A program made the translations under genes and the position numbers. 48,653 nt of DNA, taken from NCBI GenBank assembly GCA_022794015.1, contig JAAWDZ010000037.1, forward strand, positions 1 through 48,653. Direction: 5' to 3'. This document shows positions 16,908 to 26,023 of the stretch, piece by piece (position 1 is the stretch's first letter; each line of letters starts with the position of its first letter). This stretch comes from Eubacterium sp. (GTDB taxonomy: Bacteria; Bacillota; Clostridia; Lachnospirales; Lachnospiraceae). Under the pieces are notes generated by a model. The model was not told where the DNA came from. It made no database searches and worked only from the letters and a program-made list of their open reading frames with translations.

Positions 16908-17922
16908 AATAGCAGTACTGATTCCCTGTTACAATGAGAGCAGGACAATTCAAAAAGTAATAGAGGACTTTAAGCGGGTTTTGCCTGAGGCCGCAATTTA
17001 TGTTTACGACAACAACTCCACGGATGGAACAGACGAAATTGCAAGAAAGGCAGGCGCGATTGTCCGGTATGAATACAAACAGGGCAAGGGCAATGTGATT
17101 CGCAGGATGTTTCGGGATATTGATGCGGAATGTTATATCATTACCGATGGGGATGACACATACCCGGCAGAGGCTGCGCCGGAAATGATTCAAATGGTGT
17201 TTGGCAGGAATGCGGATATGGTAGTTGGGGACAGGCTTTCTTCCACATATTTTACGGAAAATAAACGTGCGTTTCACAATTTTGGCAATACGTTGGTGCG
17301 CAAAAGCATCAATATGCTCTTTGAAACGGACATTAAGGATATGATGACAGGATACCGGGCGTTCAGTTATCTTTTTGTGAAGACATTTCCGGTTCTTTCA
17401 AAGGGGTTTGAGATTGAAACCGAAATGAGTATTCATGCGGCAGATAAGAATATGCAGGTGGAAAATGCAGTCATTGAATACCGTGACCGTCCTGCGGGAA
17501 GCGTGTCAAAATTAAATACTTTTTCCGATGGGTTTAAAGTGCTTCGAACGATTGCACGCATGTACCAGACCTATAAGCCGATGAAGTTTTTCGGGATACT
17601 TGCGGCGATGCTCTCCATACTTTCCATCCTGTTTATGATACCTGTAATTATCAATTATACGCAGACCGGGCTGGTACCTCATTTTCCGACTCTGATTGTA
17701 TGTGGATTTGTTATGTTAGCTGCAATGCAGGCATTTTTTTCAGGACTGATTTTGAAAACGATGGGGCAGAAGAACCGGCAGGATTTTGAGCTGGCCCTGC
17801 AGACCATCCGGATGCACAGAGATGAATTATTGGGGGACGAAAGAAGAAATGAAAGTATACATTTGTCCGGAATGCGGCTGGATTCGGGTAGTGTCAAGAA
17901 GGAAAAACGTAGAATGTTTTAA
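16900..17922 (+). CDS. DPM1-like GT2 glycosyltransferase with C-terminal membrane helices
   Basis: A 340-aa enzyme with the GT-A start AVLIPCYNESRTI, the YDNNSTDGTDE nucleotide loop and ITDGDDTYP as the acidic metal motif. VEYRDRPAGSVSKL is typical of polyprenyl-phosphate-sugar synthases. Two membrane helices lie at about 225-250 and 260-290. This is a second polyprenyl-phosphate transferase besides the GtrB-like one at the operon start, so two different lipid-linked single sugars may be made. The ending is unusually basic, and its last 74 bp overlap the small zinc-ribbon gene. Confidence 0.87.
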   Translation: MDKIAVLIPCYNESRTIQKVIEDFKRVLPEAAIYVYDNNSTDGTDEIARKAGAIVRYEYKQGKGNVIRRMFRDIDAECYIITDGDDTYPAEAAPEMIQMVFGRNADMVVGDRLSSTYFTENKRAFHNFGNTLVRKSINMLFETDIKDMMTGYRAFSYLFVKTFPVLSKGFEIETEMSIHAADKNMQVENAVIEYRDRPAGSVSKLNTFSDGFKVLRTIARMYQTYKPMKFFGILAAMLSILSILFMIPVIINYTQTGLVPHFPTLIVCGFVMLAAMQAFFSGLILKTMGQKNRQDFELALQTIRMHRDELLGDERRNESIHLSGMRLDSGSVKKEKRRMF

Positions 17923-18046
17923 ATGCGGGGAAAAACAGATGGTTCAGACGAAGCTTACATATGAAAAAGTAGGCCATATGTCTGAGAAAGAACGTCAGGA
18001 CTATGCAAAAACATGGCTGTATATACATGGAACCAAAAAAGAATGA
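17849..18046 (+). CDS. Small zinc-ribbon protein
   Basis: A 65-aa protein starting MKVYICPECGW with a second CFKC about 18 residues later, giving a CXXC-CXXC zinc ribbon, followed by a charged helical tail. The frame is open upstream, but the ATG at 17849 begins the ribbon exactly. It overlaps the transferase before it by 74 bp and is followed after 11 bp by the initiating transferase, so it belongs to the operon. The function is not known. A regulatory or chaperone-like role for a glycosyltransferase is possible. Confidence 0.7.
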   Translation: MKVYICPECGWIRVVSRRKNVECFKCGEKQMVQTKLTYEKVGHMSEKERQDYAKTWLYIHGTKKE

Positions 18047-18057
18047 GGTAAGGCGTT

Positions 18058-19467
18058 ATGTATAAACGGGAAAAGAAAAGTTGGTTAAAGCATCTGGATT
18101 TTACAATTTTTGATATCGTATGCCTTCAGCTGGCGCTCGTGATTGCTTATATACTGCGCCTTGGCTGGAGTATGCCGTATGCCAGCGATCCTTACGAGCG
18201 GCTTGCGGTTATTATGGTTTTGATTGACATCTGCGTCGTGTTCTTCTTTGAGCCGTATAACGGTATTTTAAGAAGGGGGCATTTTCAGGAGGCAAATGCC
18301 AGTATTACTTTCTGCACCATTATTTTTGTCGGAATGCTCGTGTATGAGGTGGCGACAAAACAGACGGAGATTTATTCGCGTAAAATTACTTTTGCATATT
18401 GGCTGATATCCATGGTGCTTGTGTTTGCAGAACGTTTTGTGTTAAAGCATATTATACGCCAGCGCATGACAAATGAAAAAAATCTTTCAGTCATGATTCT
18501 GCTTACAACGGCAGAGTATGCCAGAGAGGTGCTGTTGGAGTTTGAACATCTGCAGTACCGTGATTTTGTGGTATCCGGCGTCATTGTAGTGGATCAGAAT
18601 CTAAAGGGCATGAAAATATGCGGCATCCCCGTTGTAGCAAATGCAGACGATTGTTATGAATATCTGCGCACCAATGTGGTGGATGAAGTATTCATTAACG
18701 GCAATACCAGAGAAAGCTCTCAGGCATTGGCCAACGAACTTCTGGGAATGGGACTTACCGTACATTATAATCTGGTTCATATGAATGCCCTGGCGCCAAA
18801 CAAGGCAGTGGAAAAATATGGCAATTATCTGGTCCTGACATCCAGTATGAAGATTGCTTCTCCCCGGCAGATGTTTGCCAAGAGACTGATGGATATTGTG
18901 GGAAGCGCACTTGGGCTGGTTGCATGTGGATTTGCATTTTTAATATTCGGGCCTCTGATTAAAATCCAGTCACCGGGACCGGTTTTTTTTTCACAGGTAC
19001 GCATGGGTAAAAATGGCAGGAAGTTTAAGCTGTATAAGTTTCGTTCTATGAATGTGGATGCAGAAGCCCAGAAGGCATCTCTGATGGCCCAGAATAAAAT
19101 GTCGGGTTTTATGTTTAAGATGGAGGACGATCCCAGGATTTTTCCTGTGGGGCGGTTTATGCGTAAATATTCCATTGATGAGCTGCCGCAGTTTTTCAAT
19201 GTGTTAAAGGGTGATATGAGCCTGGTTGGCACCCGCCCGCCGACTGTAGAGGAATTTGAGCAATATGAAAGCCACCACAAGGCAAGGCTGGGTGTGAAGC
19301 CGGGTATTACCGGGATGTGGCAGGTCAGCGGCCGCAGTGATATTACGGATTTTGAAGAGGTGGTTGCTTTGGATACACATTATATTTCCCAATGGAGCTT
19401 AGGGCTTGATTTTAAAATTCTGTTTAAGACATTACAGGTGGTTGTAACAGGGAAAGGTTCGGAATAG
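18058..19467 (+). CDS. WbaP-like initiating polyprenyl glycosylphosphotransferase
   Basis: A 469-aa inner-membrane enzyme that starts repeat-unit synthesis by moving a sugar-1-phosphate from an NDP-sugar to undecaprenyl phosphate. Four or five N-terminal membrane helices (1-150) precede a CoA_binding_3-like Rossmann domain (about 140-260). The catalytic phosphoglycosyltransferase domain starts KRLMDIVGSALGL and has KLYKFRSM, YSIDELPQFFNVLKGDMSLV with the essential Asp-Glu pair, then GTRPP and PGITGMWQVSGRS. The length matches the large monotopic-type family. An upstream AGGTAAGG-like ribosome site precedes the ATG. The donor sugar is not predictable. Confidence 0.93.
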   Translation: MYKREKKSWLKHLDFTIFDIVCLQLALVIAYILRLGWSMPYASDPYERLAVIMVLIDICVVFFFEPYNGILRRGHFQEANASITFCTIIFVGMLVYEVATKQTEIYSRKITFAYWLISMVLVFAERFVLKHIIRQRMTNEKNLSVMILLTTAEYAREVLLEFEHLQYRDFVVSGVIVVDQNLKGMKICGIPVVANADDCYEYLRTNVVDEVFINGNTRESSQALANELLGMGLTVHYNLVHMNALAPNKAVEKYGNYLVLTSSMKIASPRQMFAKRLMDIVGSALGLVACGFAFLIFGPLIKIQSPGPVFFSQVRMGKNGRKFKLYKFRSMNVDAEAQKASLMAQNKMSGFMFKMEDDPRIFPVGRFMRKYSIDELPQFFNVLKGDMSLVGTRPPTVEEFEQYESHHKARLGVKPGITGMWQVSGRSDITDFEEVVALDTHYISQWSLGLDFKILFKTLQVVVTGKGSE

Positions 19468-19469
19468 GG

Positions 19470-21152
19470 ATGACGGATATTAGATACCAGTATCACTATA
19501 TAAAAGGGCTCTTAAGCCGGTATGGCTTTTTGGGGCTTTTTTTAAAAACCCTGGAACGCCGCCAGTCGCCGATGTTAAACTATGCGTCGTGTTACAGGCG
19601 TTATCTGCCCACAAAAGAAGAGATTGCCGGGCAAAAGAAAACGCCTCTTTCTTACGCGCCTCTTGTCAGCATTGTTGTCCCGGCCTATGAGACACCCAGG
19701 GTTTATCTGCATCAGTTGATGGATTCTGTACAGGCGCAGAGCTATCCAAACTGGGAACTTTGCATTGCAGACGGCAGTAAAACCGATATGGTAGAGCAGG
19801 CGGCAGCAGAATACGCAAAGCGTGACGAGAGGATACGTTATATCAGGCTTTCCGGAAACGGCGGTATTTCTGAAAATACAAATGGAGGGCTTAACGCAGC
19901 AAAAGGAAGCTATATTGTTTTGATGGATCATGATGATTTGGTTACGCCGAATGCGCTTTATGAAATGGTGAAATGTCTGAATGAGGCGTCTGATGATGGG
20001 CGCAAAATGGCCCTTATCTATTCGGACGAGGATAAAATCAACAGTGATGGGACTGTGTACAGCAGGCCGCATTTTAAGCCGGATTTTAACCGGGAATTTT
20101 TGCGGCACAATAACTATTTTTGTCATCTGCTGATGTTTTCCCGGACACTTTTGCAGGCGGCGGGGGAATTTGGGAAGGAATATGACGGTGCGCAGGATTA
20201 TGATTTTGTGCTTCGCTGCGTGGACGCAGGCGCCGTAGTGCGTCATGTACCGAAGATTCTTTATCACTGGAGAATCCATGAAGGATCGACGGCAGGCAAC
20301 AGCGGGGATAAGCTTTATGCATTTGACAGCGGCTGCCGGGCGATTGAAGCTCATCTGAAACGGTGCGGGCAGCCGGGGAGGGTGAACGTGACAGAGAGCC
20401 TTGGCGTATACCGGGTTTTTTATGAATTAAAGGGAACCTATACGATTACGGTTGTGGCAGAAGACAGTCGGCAGCTTAGGAAGATAAAGAAATATTACGA
20501 CAGGCAGCATTACCCGGAAAAAGAGTATAAGCTGGAAATTCAATTTATTCAGCCGGAAACTTTGACAAATGTTATGGAATCAGGCAGTATCGGTGATTAT
20601 ATATTATATATCCGGAAAAAGACCAGAGTGAAACCAAAAGGTCTGATCGAGGGGCTGCTTGGAATCTGCCAGCAGGAAAAAAACGGCATTGCCGCTGCAA
20701 AACTGCTTACGACCAACAGACGTGTGGATTCCTGCGGACTGGTTTATGACAGCCAGGGCAATATGATTCCTTTGTGCGGCGGAATCTATGCCGGATATAA
20801 AGGATATTTTCTGCATGCGGTCATTGCAAAAAATGTCAGCGCAGCGGCTCTGCACTGCGCCATGATCAAACGCAAGGCATTTTGTGAAGCAGGTGGTTTT
20901 GATGAGGAAATGTCCGGAATTTACAGGGATGCTGATTTGTGTTTCAGGCTTGAGGAAGCGGGTTACGATATCGTAGTGACACCGGAGGTGACTGCGGTGT
21001 GCAGACAGGACGGCGGAAAAGATTGCCTGCCACAGGCAAGGAAACGGTTTCTGGAAAGATGGAAGCAGAAGCTGGCTTTGCCCGATCCCTGCTATAATCG
21101 TAATTTAAGCCTCACACCGGGACACACATATGCGATGAAAGAGCAGCGTTAA
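19470..21152 (+). CDS. GT2 glycosyltransferase, paralogue of the 12-14 kb gene
   Basis: A 560-aa enzyme. After about 65 residues the GT-A domain starts VSIVVPAYETPRVYL and has VLMDHDDLVTP (metal-binding DHDD), YSDEDKINSDG and AQDYDFVLRCVDAG. The C-terminal half holds a weaker second GT2-like region and ends LPDPCYNRNLSLTPG, the same closing motif as the transferases at 12063 and 13940. The gene begins 3 bp after the initiating transferase, so translation is coupled. Predicted role: adding an internal sugar of the repeat unit. Confidence 0.87.
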   Translation: MTDIRYQYHYIKGLLSRYGFLGLFLKTLERRQSPMLNYASCYRRYLPTKEEIAGQKKTPLSYAPLVSIVVPAYETPRVYLHQLMDSVQAQSYPNWELCIADGSKTDMVEQAAAEYAKRDERIRYIRLSGNGGISENTNGGLNAAKGSYIVLMDHDDLVTPNALYEMVKCLNEASDDGRKMALIYSDEDKINSDGTVYSRPHFKPDFNREFLRHNNYFCHLLMFSRTLLQAAGEFGKEYDGAQDYDFVLRCVDAGAVVRHVPKILYHWRIHEGSTAGNSGDKLYAFDSGCRAIEAHLKRCGQPGRVNVTESLGVYRVFYELKGTYTITVVAEDSRQLRKIKKYYDRQHYPEKEYKLEIQFIQPETLTNVMESGSIGDYILYIRKKTRVKPKGLIEGLLGICQQEKNGIAAAKLLTTNRRVDSCGLVYDSQGNMIPLCGGIYAGYKGYFLHAVIAKNVSAAALHCAMIKRKAFCEAGGFDEEMSGIYRDADLCFRLEEAGYDIVVTPEVTAVCRQDGGKDCLPQARKRFLERWKQKLALPDPCYNRNLSLTPGHTYAMKEQR

Positions 21153-21155
21153 GTT

Positions 21156-22334
21156 ATGGACAAGGATAAAAATAAGATGCGGGATATATTTATTATTGGG
21201 AGCAAAGGGATTCCAGCGTCATACGGCGGATTTGAAACATTTGTAGAGCAGCTTACAAGGTACAAAAAGGACAGAAAGCTTCGTTACCATGTGGCATGTA
21301 TGGCGGATGGGCACGGCGAATTTGAGTATCAGAAAGCGCACTGTTTTCAGATAAAAGTACCGGATATTGGCCCGGCGAGGGCGATCTGGTATGATTTGGC
21401 TGCATTTTTTTTCTGTTTAAGATATATCAGAGCAAACCGTTTAAAAGCTCCGGTGGTTTATGTACTGGCCTGTCGGATCGGCCCGTTTACGGGATTTTTA
21501 AAGCGAAAATTAAAAAAACATGGCGGAAATCTCCTGGTAAATCCGGACGGACATGAGTGGATGCGTGCAAAATGGAGCAGGCCGATCCGGGCGTATTGGA
21601 AATTTTCGGAAAAGCTTATGGTAAAGCATGCGGACCTTTTGGTTTGCGATTCCAAAAATATGGAACGTTATATTCAGCATACGTATCGCCGCTATGCACC
21701 CAAAACGGCGTTTATTGCCTATGGGGCGGATGTAAAGGCAGCCAGCCTTGCCGATACGGATGAAACCCTTGTGGCATGGTATCGGAAATGGGGGCTTGAA
21801 CCAGGAGCATATTTTCTGATTGTAGGCCGGTTTGTGCCGGAGAATAATTATGAAACCATGCTGAGGGAATTTATGAGTACGAAGACGGATAAAAAACTGG
21901 CGGTCATCAGTAATGTGGAGGAAAATCCTTTTTATCACAGGTTAAAAGCGAAGACACATTTTGAACGGGATTCCCGTATTGTGTTCTGCGGTACGGTTTA
22001 TGAAGAGCAGCTTTTAAAAAAAATCCGGGAGAATGCCTGTGCTTATCTGCATGGGCACGAGGTGGGCGGCACGAATCCGTCATTGCTGGAAGCGCTTGGC
22101 AGTACAGATGTGAACCTGCTTTTGGACGTGGGGTTTAACCGGGAAGTAGGCGGCCCTGCAGCGCTCTACTGGACCAAAGAAAAAGGCAGTTTAAAAGCGC
22201 GGCTAAAAGAGGCGGACACACTTGACGAAGCGCAGAAAAAGCAGCTGGGAAGCCGGGCAAAGCACAGAATATTAACGGCATACAGTCATGAAAAAATTGC
22301 GCAGACGTACGAAGAATTGTTCCGGCATATATAA
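21156..22334 (+). CDS. DUF1972/GT4 rhamnosyltransferase-like glycosyltransferase
   Basis: A 392-aa cytoplasmic GT-B enzyme. The N-terminus FIIGSKGIPASYGGFETFVE is the DUF1972 signature, found in Cps2T/WchF rhamnosyltransferases that add rhamnose as the second sugar of a capsule unit. The C-terminal half has LIVGRFVPENNYETM and GHEVGGTNPSLLEALG, where the glutamates bind the nucleotide sugar. The first ATG is 3 bp past the previous stop; an ATG 21 nt later would also work. Rhamnose as donor is an inference from the family; no rml genes are in the window. Confidence 0.88.
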   Translation: MDKDKNKMRDIFIIGSKGIPASYGGFETFVEQLTRYKKDRKLRYHVACMADGHGEFEYQKAHCFQIKVPDIGPARAIWYDLAAFFFCLRYIRANRLKAPVVYVLACRIGPFTGFLKRKLKKHGGNLLVNPDGHEWMRAKWSRPIRAYWKFSEKLMVKHADLLVCDSKNMERYIQHTYRRYAPKTAFIAYGADVKAASLADTDETLVAWYRKWGLEPGAYFLIVGRFVPENNYETMLREFMSTKTDKKLAVISNVEENPFYHRLKAKTHFERDSRIVFCGTVYEEQLLKKIRENACAYLHGHEVGGTNPSLLEALGSTDVNLLLDVGFNREVGGPAALYWTKEKGSLKARLKEADTLDEAQKKQLGSRAKHRILTAYSHEKIAQTYEELFRHI

Positions 22335-22346
22335 AATGGTGAAAAA

Positions 22347-23075
22347 ATGGGCAAAACAAGAATATCAGTGGCAATGGCAACCTATAACGGGGAAAAATAT
22401 ATCAAAGAGCAGATGGATTCGATTTTAAAAAATTTAAGCGGTACAGATGAAATTGTAGTGTCGGACGACGGCTCCAAAGACGCCACACGGGATATCATAA
22501 AAAGTTACGAGGGATGCGGAATTCAAATCCGCCTGCTCGACGGGCCGGGGAGAGGTATTAAGCAAAATATCGCAACGGCCATTGGGGCGTGCTGCGGACA
22601 GTATATTTTTCTGGCGGATCAGGATGACGTCTGGACAGAGGATAAGGTGGAGCGGGTAATGAAGTATCTGGGAAAGAACGGATGCCGTCTGGTCTGCCAC
22701 GACGCACAGGTAACAGACGACTCCCTGAATAAAATATGGATGTCATCCTTTTTTGCTTACCGGGGCTCAAGACCCGGATTTTTGAGCAATTTGTTCAAAA
22801 ACAGTTATATGGGCTGCTGTATGGCCTTTGATGCGGGGTTAAGAGCTGTTATTCTTCCGATTCCGGATGAAATTGAAATGCATGATCAGTGGATTGGAAT
22901 ACTCAATGATATTAAGGGAGGCAAAAGCACGTTTATCGGGGATAAACTGCTGCTTTACCGCAGGCATGAGGCAAACGTTTCTGACTTTTCCCATGGAACA
23001 ATACCTGAGATGATAAAGAAACGCATTGTGCTGCTTTGTGCGGTTTTTCGTCGAATATTATTACGAAAATATTAA
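22347..23075 (+). CDS. GT2 glycosyltransferase
   Basis: A 242-aa enzyme with the compact GT2 form: ISVAMATYNGEKYIKEQ at the start, IVVSDDGSKDATRD for the nucleotide, and FLADQDDVWTEDKV with the DQDD metal motif shared with rhamnosyl and galactofuranosyl transferases. HDQWIGIL and YRRHEANVS are the acceptor-side motifs. It is about 50-60 residues shorter than many relatives at the C-terminus. It closes the main operon; a new promoter lies 22 bp after its stop. Confidence 0.88.
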   Translation: MGKTRISVAMATYNGEKYIKEQMDSILKNLSGTDEIVVSDDGSKDATRDIIKSYEGCGIQIRLLDGPGRGIKQNIATAIGACCGQYIFLADQDDVWTEDKVERVMKYLGKNGCRLVCHDAQVTDDSLNKIWMSSFFAYRGSRPGFLSNLFKNSYMGCCMAFDAGLRAVILPIPDEIEMHDQWIGILNDIKGGKSTFIGDKLLLYRRHEANVSDFSHGTIPEMIKKRIVLLCAVFRRILLRKY

Positions 23076-23097
23076 GAAATTATCTTGTTTGTAAAGA

Positions 23098-23126
23098 TTG
23101 ACATATTTGGAAAAAAGAGCTATAGT
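23098..23126 (+). promoter_or_regulatory. Sigma-A promoter for the LCP gene
   Basis: TTGACA (23098-23103) and TATAGT (23121-23126) are spaced by 17 bp. The -35 box coincides with an in-frame TTG that would otherwise look like a gene start. The real start lies 68 bp downstream of the -10 box. Confidence 0.7.
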
Positions 23127-23193
23127 ATTTTTGGTGTTTTCACAATTATACATCAGGAGAAGGGAAAGCCTGAAAGAACGGAGTAAAAATAAG

Positions 23194-24312
23194 ATGAGCA
23201 GAAAGAGAAAAAAGAAGAACAAGATTGTTTTATTTGCAGTTGAACTGATTGTCTTAGGCGCGTTACTGGCGGGACTGTATATCTATTCCAAAGCAGACCG
23301 GGTAGACAGCACGGGTGAAATTGAAGAAAAAGAAGCAAATATCGAACTGGATTCCGAAACGGCGGAGGTTTTGAAGGGGTACACAAATATTGCCATTTTT
23401 GGTCTGGATAACCGCCAGAACGGCAAGTATGACGGCGGCAACAGCGACTGTATTATGATTGCCAGCATCAACAATGATACCAAGAAGGTGAAACTTTTAT
23501 CTATATACCGTGACACCTTTTTATATACCAAAGAGGGCACATACAATAAGATTAATTCTGCATATGCAACCGGCGGTGCAAAGGGAGCGGTTGCGGCATT
23601 GAACCGGAATTTAAATCTGGATATCACCAATTATATTACTGTCGATTTCAGGGCATTGGTAGATGCCGTAGATTTAATTGACGGTGTGGAAATTACGCTT
23701 ACCGATCAGGAAGCGCAGATTATGAATGACAATTACATTGACGAAATTAACAGCGTTGCAGAGAAAAATTCTGAAAGGGTAAGCGGCGGAACTTACACTC
23801 TGGATGGTGTACAGACGCTTGCATATTGCCGTATCCGTTATACGACAGGACTTGACTTTAAACGTACCGAGCGCCAGAGGGAAGTGCTCATGAAAATGTT
23901 TGAAAAGACCAAGGGCGCAGGGCTTGGGACGATCAGCAGCCTGATTGACAAGATGTTCGATGAGATTTCTACAAGCTATACGGCTGCCGGTATGATCGAG
24001 CTGGCGAGCAGCCTGATGGACTATGAAGTGGAGGATTCCCACGGCTGGCCGTTTGAACTTTGTACGGGAGTATTTGGCGCCAAAGGGGATCTTGTAGTTC
24101 CGACCGATTTAAAGACAAATGTAGAGGAACTGCATAAATATCTGTTTGATGAGGAGAATACGGTTTCTCCCGCAGTCAATGAAATCAGTGATTATATTGT
24201 GGATTATACCGGTTGTACGACGGAAGCGACGAGCAGGTTTGACAATCCTCTGACCGGAGATGACAATACCAGCTCGGATCCGGAATATGACCCTGAGCAG
24301 GACGAATCATAA
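23194..24312 (+). CDS. LytR-CpsA-Psr family glycopolymer transferase
   Basis: A 372-aa membrane-anchored protein predicted to transfer the finished lipid-linked polysaccharide onto peptidoglycan on the outer surface. A basic N-terminus and one helix (about 11-31) are followed by the LCP domain (about 70-265): NIAIFGLDNR, LLSIYRDTFL with the phosphate-binding arginine, DLIDGVEITL, and YCRIRYTTGLDFKRTERQR with the conserved arginines. The acidic C-terminus has no known motif. ATG 23194 has GGAG ten bases upstream and sits directly before the anchor; the earlier TTG is part of the promoter. Its position at the end of the glycan operon supports ligation of that polymer. Confidence 0.92.
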   Translation: MSRKRKKKNKIVLFAVELIVLGALLAGLYIYSKADRVDSTGEIEEKEANIELDSETAEVLKGYTNIAIFGLDNRQNGKYDGGNSDCIMIASINNDTKKVKLLSIYRDTFLYTKEGTYNKINSAYATGGAKGAVAALNRNLNLDITNYITVDFRALVDAVDLIDGVEITLTDQEAQIMNDNYIDEINSVAEKNSERVSGGTYTLDGVQTLAYCRIRYTTGLDFKRTERQREVLMKMFEKTKGAGLGTISSLIDKMFDEISTSYTAAGMIELASSLMDYEVEDSHGWPFELCTGVFGAKGDLVVPTDLKTNVEELHKYLFDEENTVSPAVNEISDYIVDYTGCTTEATSRFDNPLTGDDNTSSDPEYDPEQDES

Positions 24313-24323
24313 ATGCAAGACCG

Positions 24324-24360
24324 AAAGGTGAAAGATCCAATTGCGATCTTTCACCTTTTT
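24324..24360 (+). terminator. Strong rho-independent terminator
   Basis: A perfect 14-bp stem, AAAGGTGAAAGATC with its complement, a 7-nt loop (24338-24344) and a T-run, 11 bp after the LCP stop. It ends the polysaccharide region. Confidence 0.92.
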
Positions 24361-24448
24361 TGCACGCCATTTTCACAAAAGCAACACATATTGGGGTTAT
24401 ACTTTCAACAGAAAGTAAATACATGCAGGAAGAAAGGAAGTTTGGGAT

Positions 24449-25813
24449 ATGCAAGGATATCAGAATGAGGAAGGTTATTATTCCTATGGAGAAACCGACA
24501 GTACCTGTGGAGCGGAGGACGGATTATACCAGCCATATGAAGAACCTCAGGATTTACAGAAGCCGAAGAAGCAGGGCGGCATGGGTGCAAAGCTGATGAA
24601 ATGTGTGGCGCTCGGTCTGACGTTTGGAGTGGTGGCAGCCACCTCCTTTGCAGGGACAAATCATTTTTTTGCGGGAGTTACCAGCGAGGATACAACTGCC
24701 AGCGACGGTGAAGAAGTGCTCTCCGGCGGAGATTTAGATATAGCGGAAGGAACGGAAACGATAGATCGTATCTCCAGCCGGCCGGAAGGGGTCATAGAGG
24801 GTACGGCAGGCGGCGCGGTGACAGATGTGTCCGGAATTGTCGATGAGGTTATGCCTTCAATTGTATCCATTACGACAGTTGCAATGACTCAGGTGCCCGA
24901 TTTTTTCTTTGGGCAGATGCAGGAAGAAGTGGAAGGCTGCGGTTCGGGCATCATTGTCAGCCAGGATGAGGAGAATCTCTATATTGCGACCAACAACCAT
25001 GTGATCGAGCGTGCAAAGACGCTGACCGTATTATTTGCAGATGGAAGTTCGGTCGGCGCGCAGATCAAGGGAACCGATCCAAGCAGTGATCTGGCGGTTG
25101 TCAGCGTTGCTTTGTCTAATATTGATGAGGAGACGAGAAAGAGTGTCCGTACGGCAACATTTGGAGATTCTTCGACACTGCAGACGGGGCAGATGGCAAT
25201 TGCTATCGGTAATGCGCTCGGATACGGACAGTCCGTGACAACAGGTGTTATCAGTGCGTTAAATCGGGAAGTAGTCGTGACCAATGAAACAGACGGCAGT
25301 ACGATTACGAATGAGCTGCTGCAGACAGATGCGGCTATCAATCCGGGGAACAGCGGCGGTGCACTTTTAAATGCACGGGGAGAAGTGATTGGAATCAATT
25401 CCGTCAAGTATTCCGAGACCAGTGTAGAAGGAATGGGATATGCGATTCCTTCCGGGGCTGCGATTCCGATTATACGGCAGCTCATTACCAGAGAAATTGT
25501 GACAGGGCCCAAAACAGCATATCTGGGCATTTCCGGTGTAGATGTGACTCAGAGTATGTCAGAGACGTATAATATGCCGCTGGGCTTTTTTGTAACTCAG
25601 GTGGTAGAAAACAGCGGTGCAGCTGATGCAGGTCTTATGCAGGGCGATATTATTACCCGGTTTGACGGCAGAAATATTAAATCTATGGACGAAATACAGG
25701 AGCTGATGAAATACCTTTCGGTAGGTTCTGTTGTAGAGGTAACTGTCGAACGGGCCCAAAACGGCTCTTATGTGGAGCAGGTCCTGGAAATTACATTAGG
25801 TGCAAAAAGATAA
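24449..25813 (+). CDS. htrA: HtrA/DegP-type serine protease with PDZ domain
   Basis: A 454-aa membrane-anchored S1C protease for quality control of exported proteins. A 45-residue acidic, Tyr/Glu-rich cytoplasmic tail precedes one helix (about 50-70), then an unstructured linker. The trypsin-like domain has the triad His184 (ATNNHVI), Asp214 (DPSSDLAVV) and Ser302 (NPGNSGGALL). One PDZ domain follows (about 355-450: AYLGISGV, GLMQGDIITRFDGR). This tail-helix-protease-PDZ layout matches Gram-positive HtrA/YvtA. The gene is flanked by terminators and stands alone. ATG 24449 follows an AGAAAGGAAG ribosome site. Confidence 0.93.
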   Translation: MQGYQNEEGYYSYGETDSTCGAEDGLYQPYEEPQDLQKPKKQGGMGAKLMKCVALGLTFGVVAATSFAGTNHFFAGVTSEDTTASDGEEVLSGGDLDIAEGTETIDRISSRPEGVIEGTAGGAVTDVSGIVDEVMPSIVSITTVAMTQVPDFFFGQMQEEVEGCGSGIIVSQDEENLYIATNNHVIERAKTLTVLFADGSSVGAQIKGTDPSSDLAVVSVALSNIDEETRKSVRTATFGDSSTLQTGQMAIAIGNALGYGQSVTTGVISALNREVVVTNETDGSTITNELLQTDAAINPGNSGGALLNARGEVIGINSVKYSETSVEGMGYAIPSGAAIPIIRQLITREIVTGPKTAYLGISGVDVTQSMSETYNMPLGFFVTQVVENSGAADAGLMQGDIITRFDGRNIKSMDEIQELMKYLSVGSVVEVTVERAQNGSYVEQVLEITLGAKR

Positions 25814-25853
25814 CAGGAAGGTATCGTTTTGACGGCCACTGTCCAGCGAAGCG

Positions 25854-25880
25854 TGTAACAGGGCATTGTGTCTGAACTGC
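25854..25880 (+). repeat. Small dispersed repeat, copy 2
   Basis: TGTAACAGG..TGTCTGAACTG here matches 22 of 27 positions with the sequence at 32061-32087. It lies 40 bp after htrA. Confidence 0.5.
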
Positions 25881-25892
25881 TGCAACAGAAAT

Positions 25893-25970
25893 GAAAGAGG
25901 GAGAAGGATCGAATGCTGGTATATTATAGATAAACTGGCAGAAGATTCTTTTCCCTCTTTCTTTCTTTTT
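25893..25970 (+). terminator. Rho-independent terminator after htrA
   Basis: GAAAGAGGGAGAAGGATC (25893-25910) pairs with GATTCTTTTCCCTCTTTC (25944-25961), followed by TTCTTTTT. The long loop is AT-rich. A TATAAT at 25985-25990 may be the -10 box of the next gene. Confidence 0.75.
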
Positions 25971-26023
25971 GGTGCCGGATATATTATAATGGTTGTAAGC
26001 GATGCATTAGAAAGTGGTGGGAA

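Noticed and set aside
23098-23193. TTG start that would extend the LCP protein by 32 aa
   Set aside because: The TTG is the first part of a TTGACA -35 box with a TATAGT 17 bp downstream; ATG 23194 begins the usual basic segment before the anchor.
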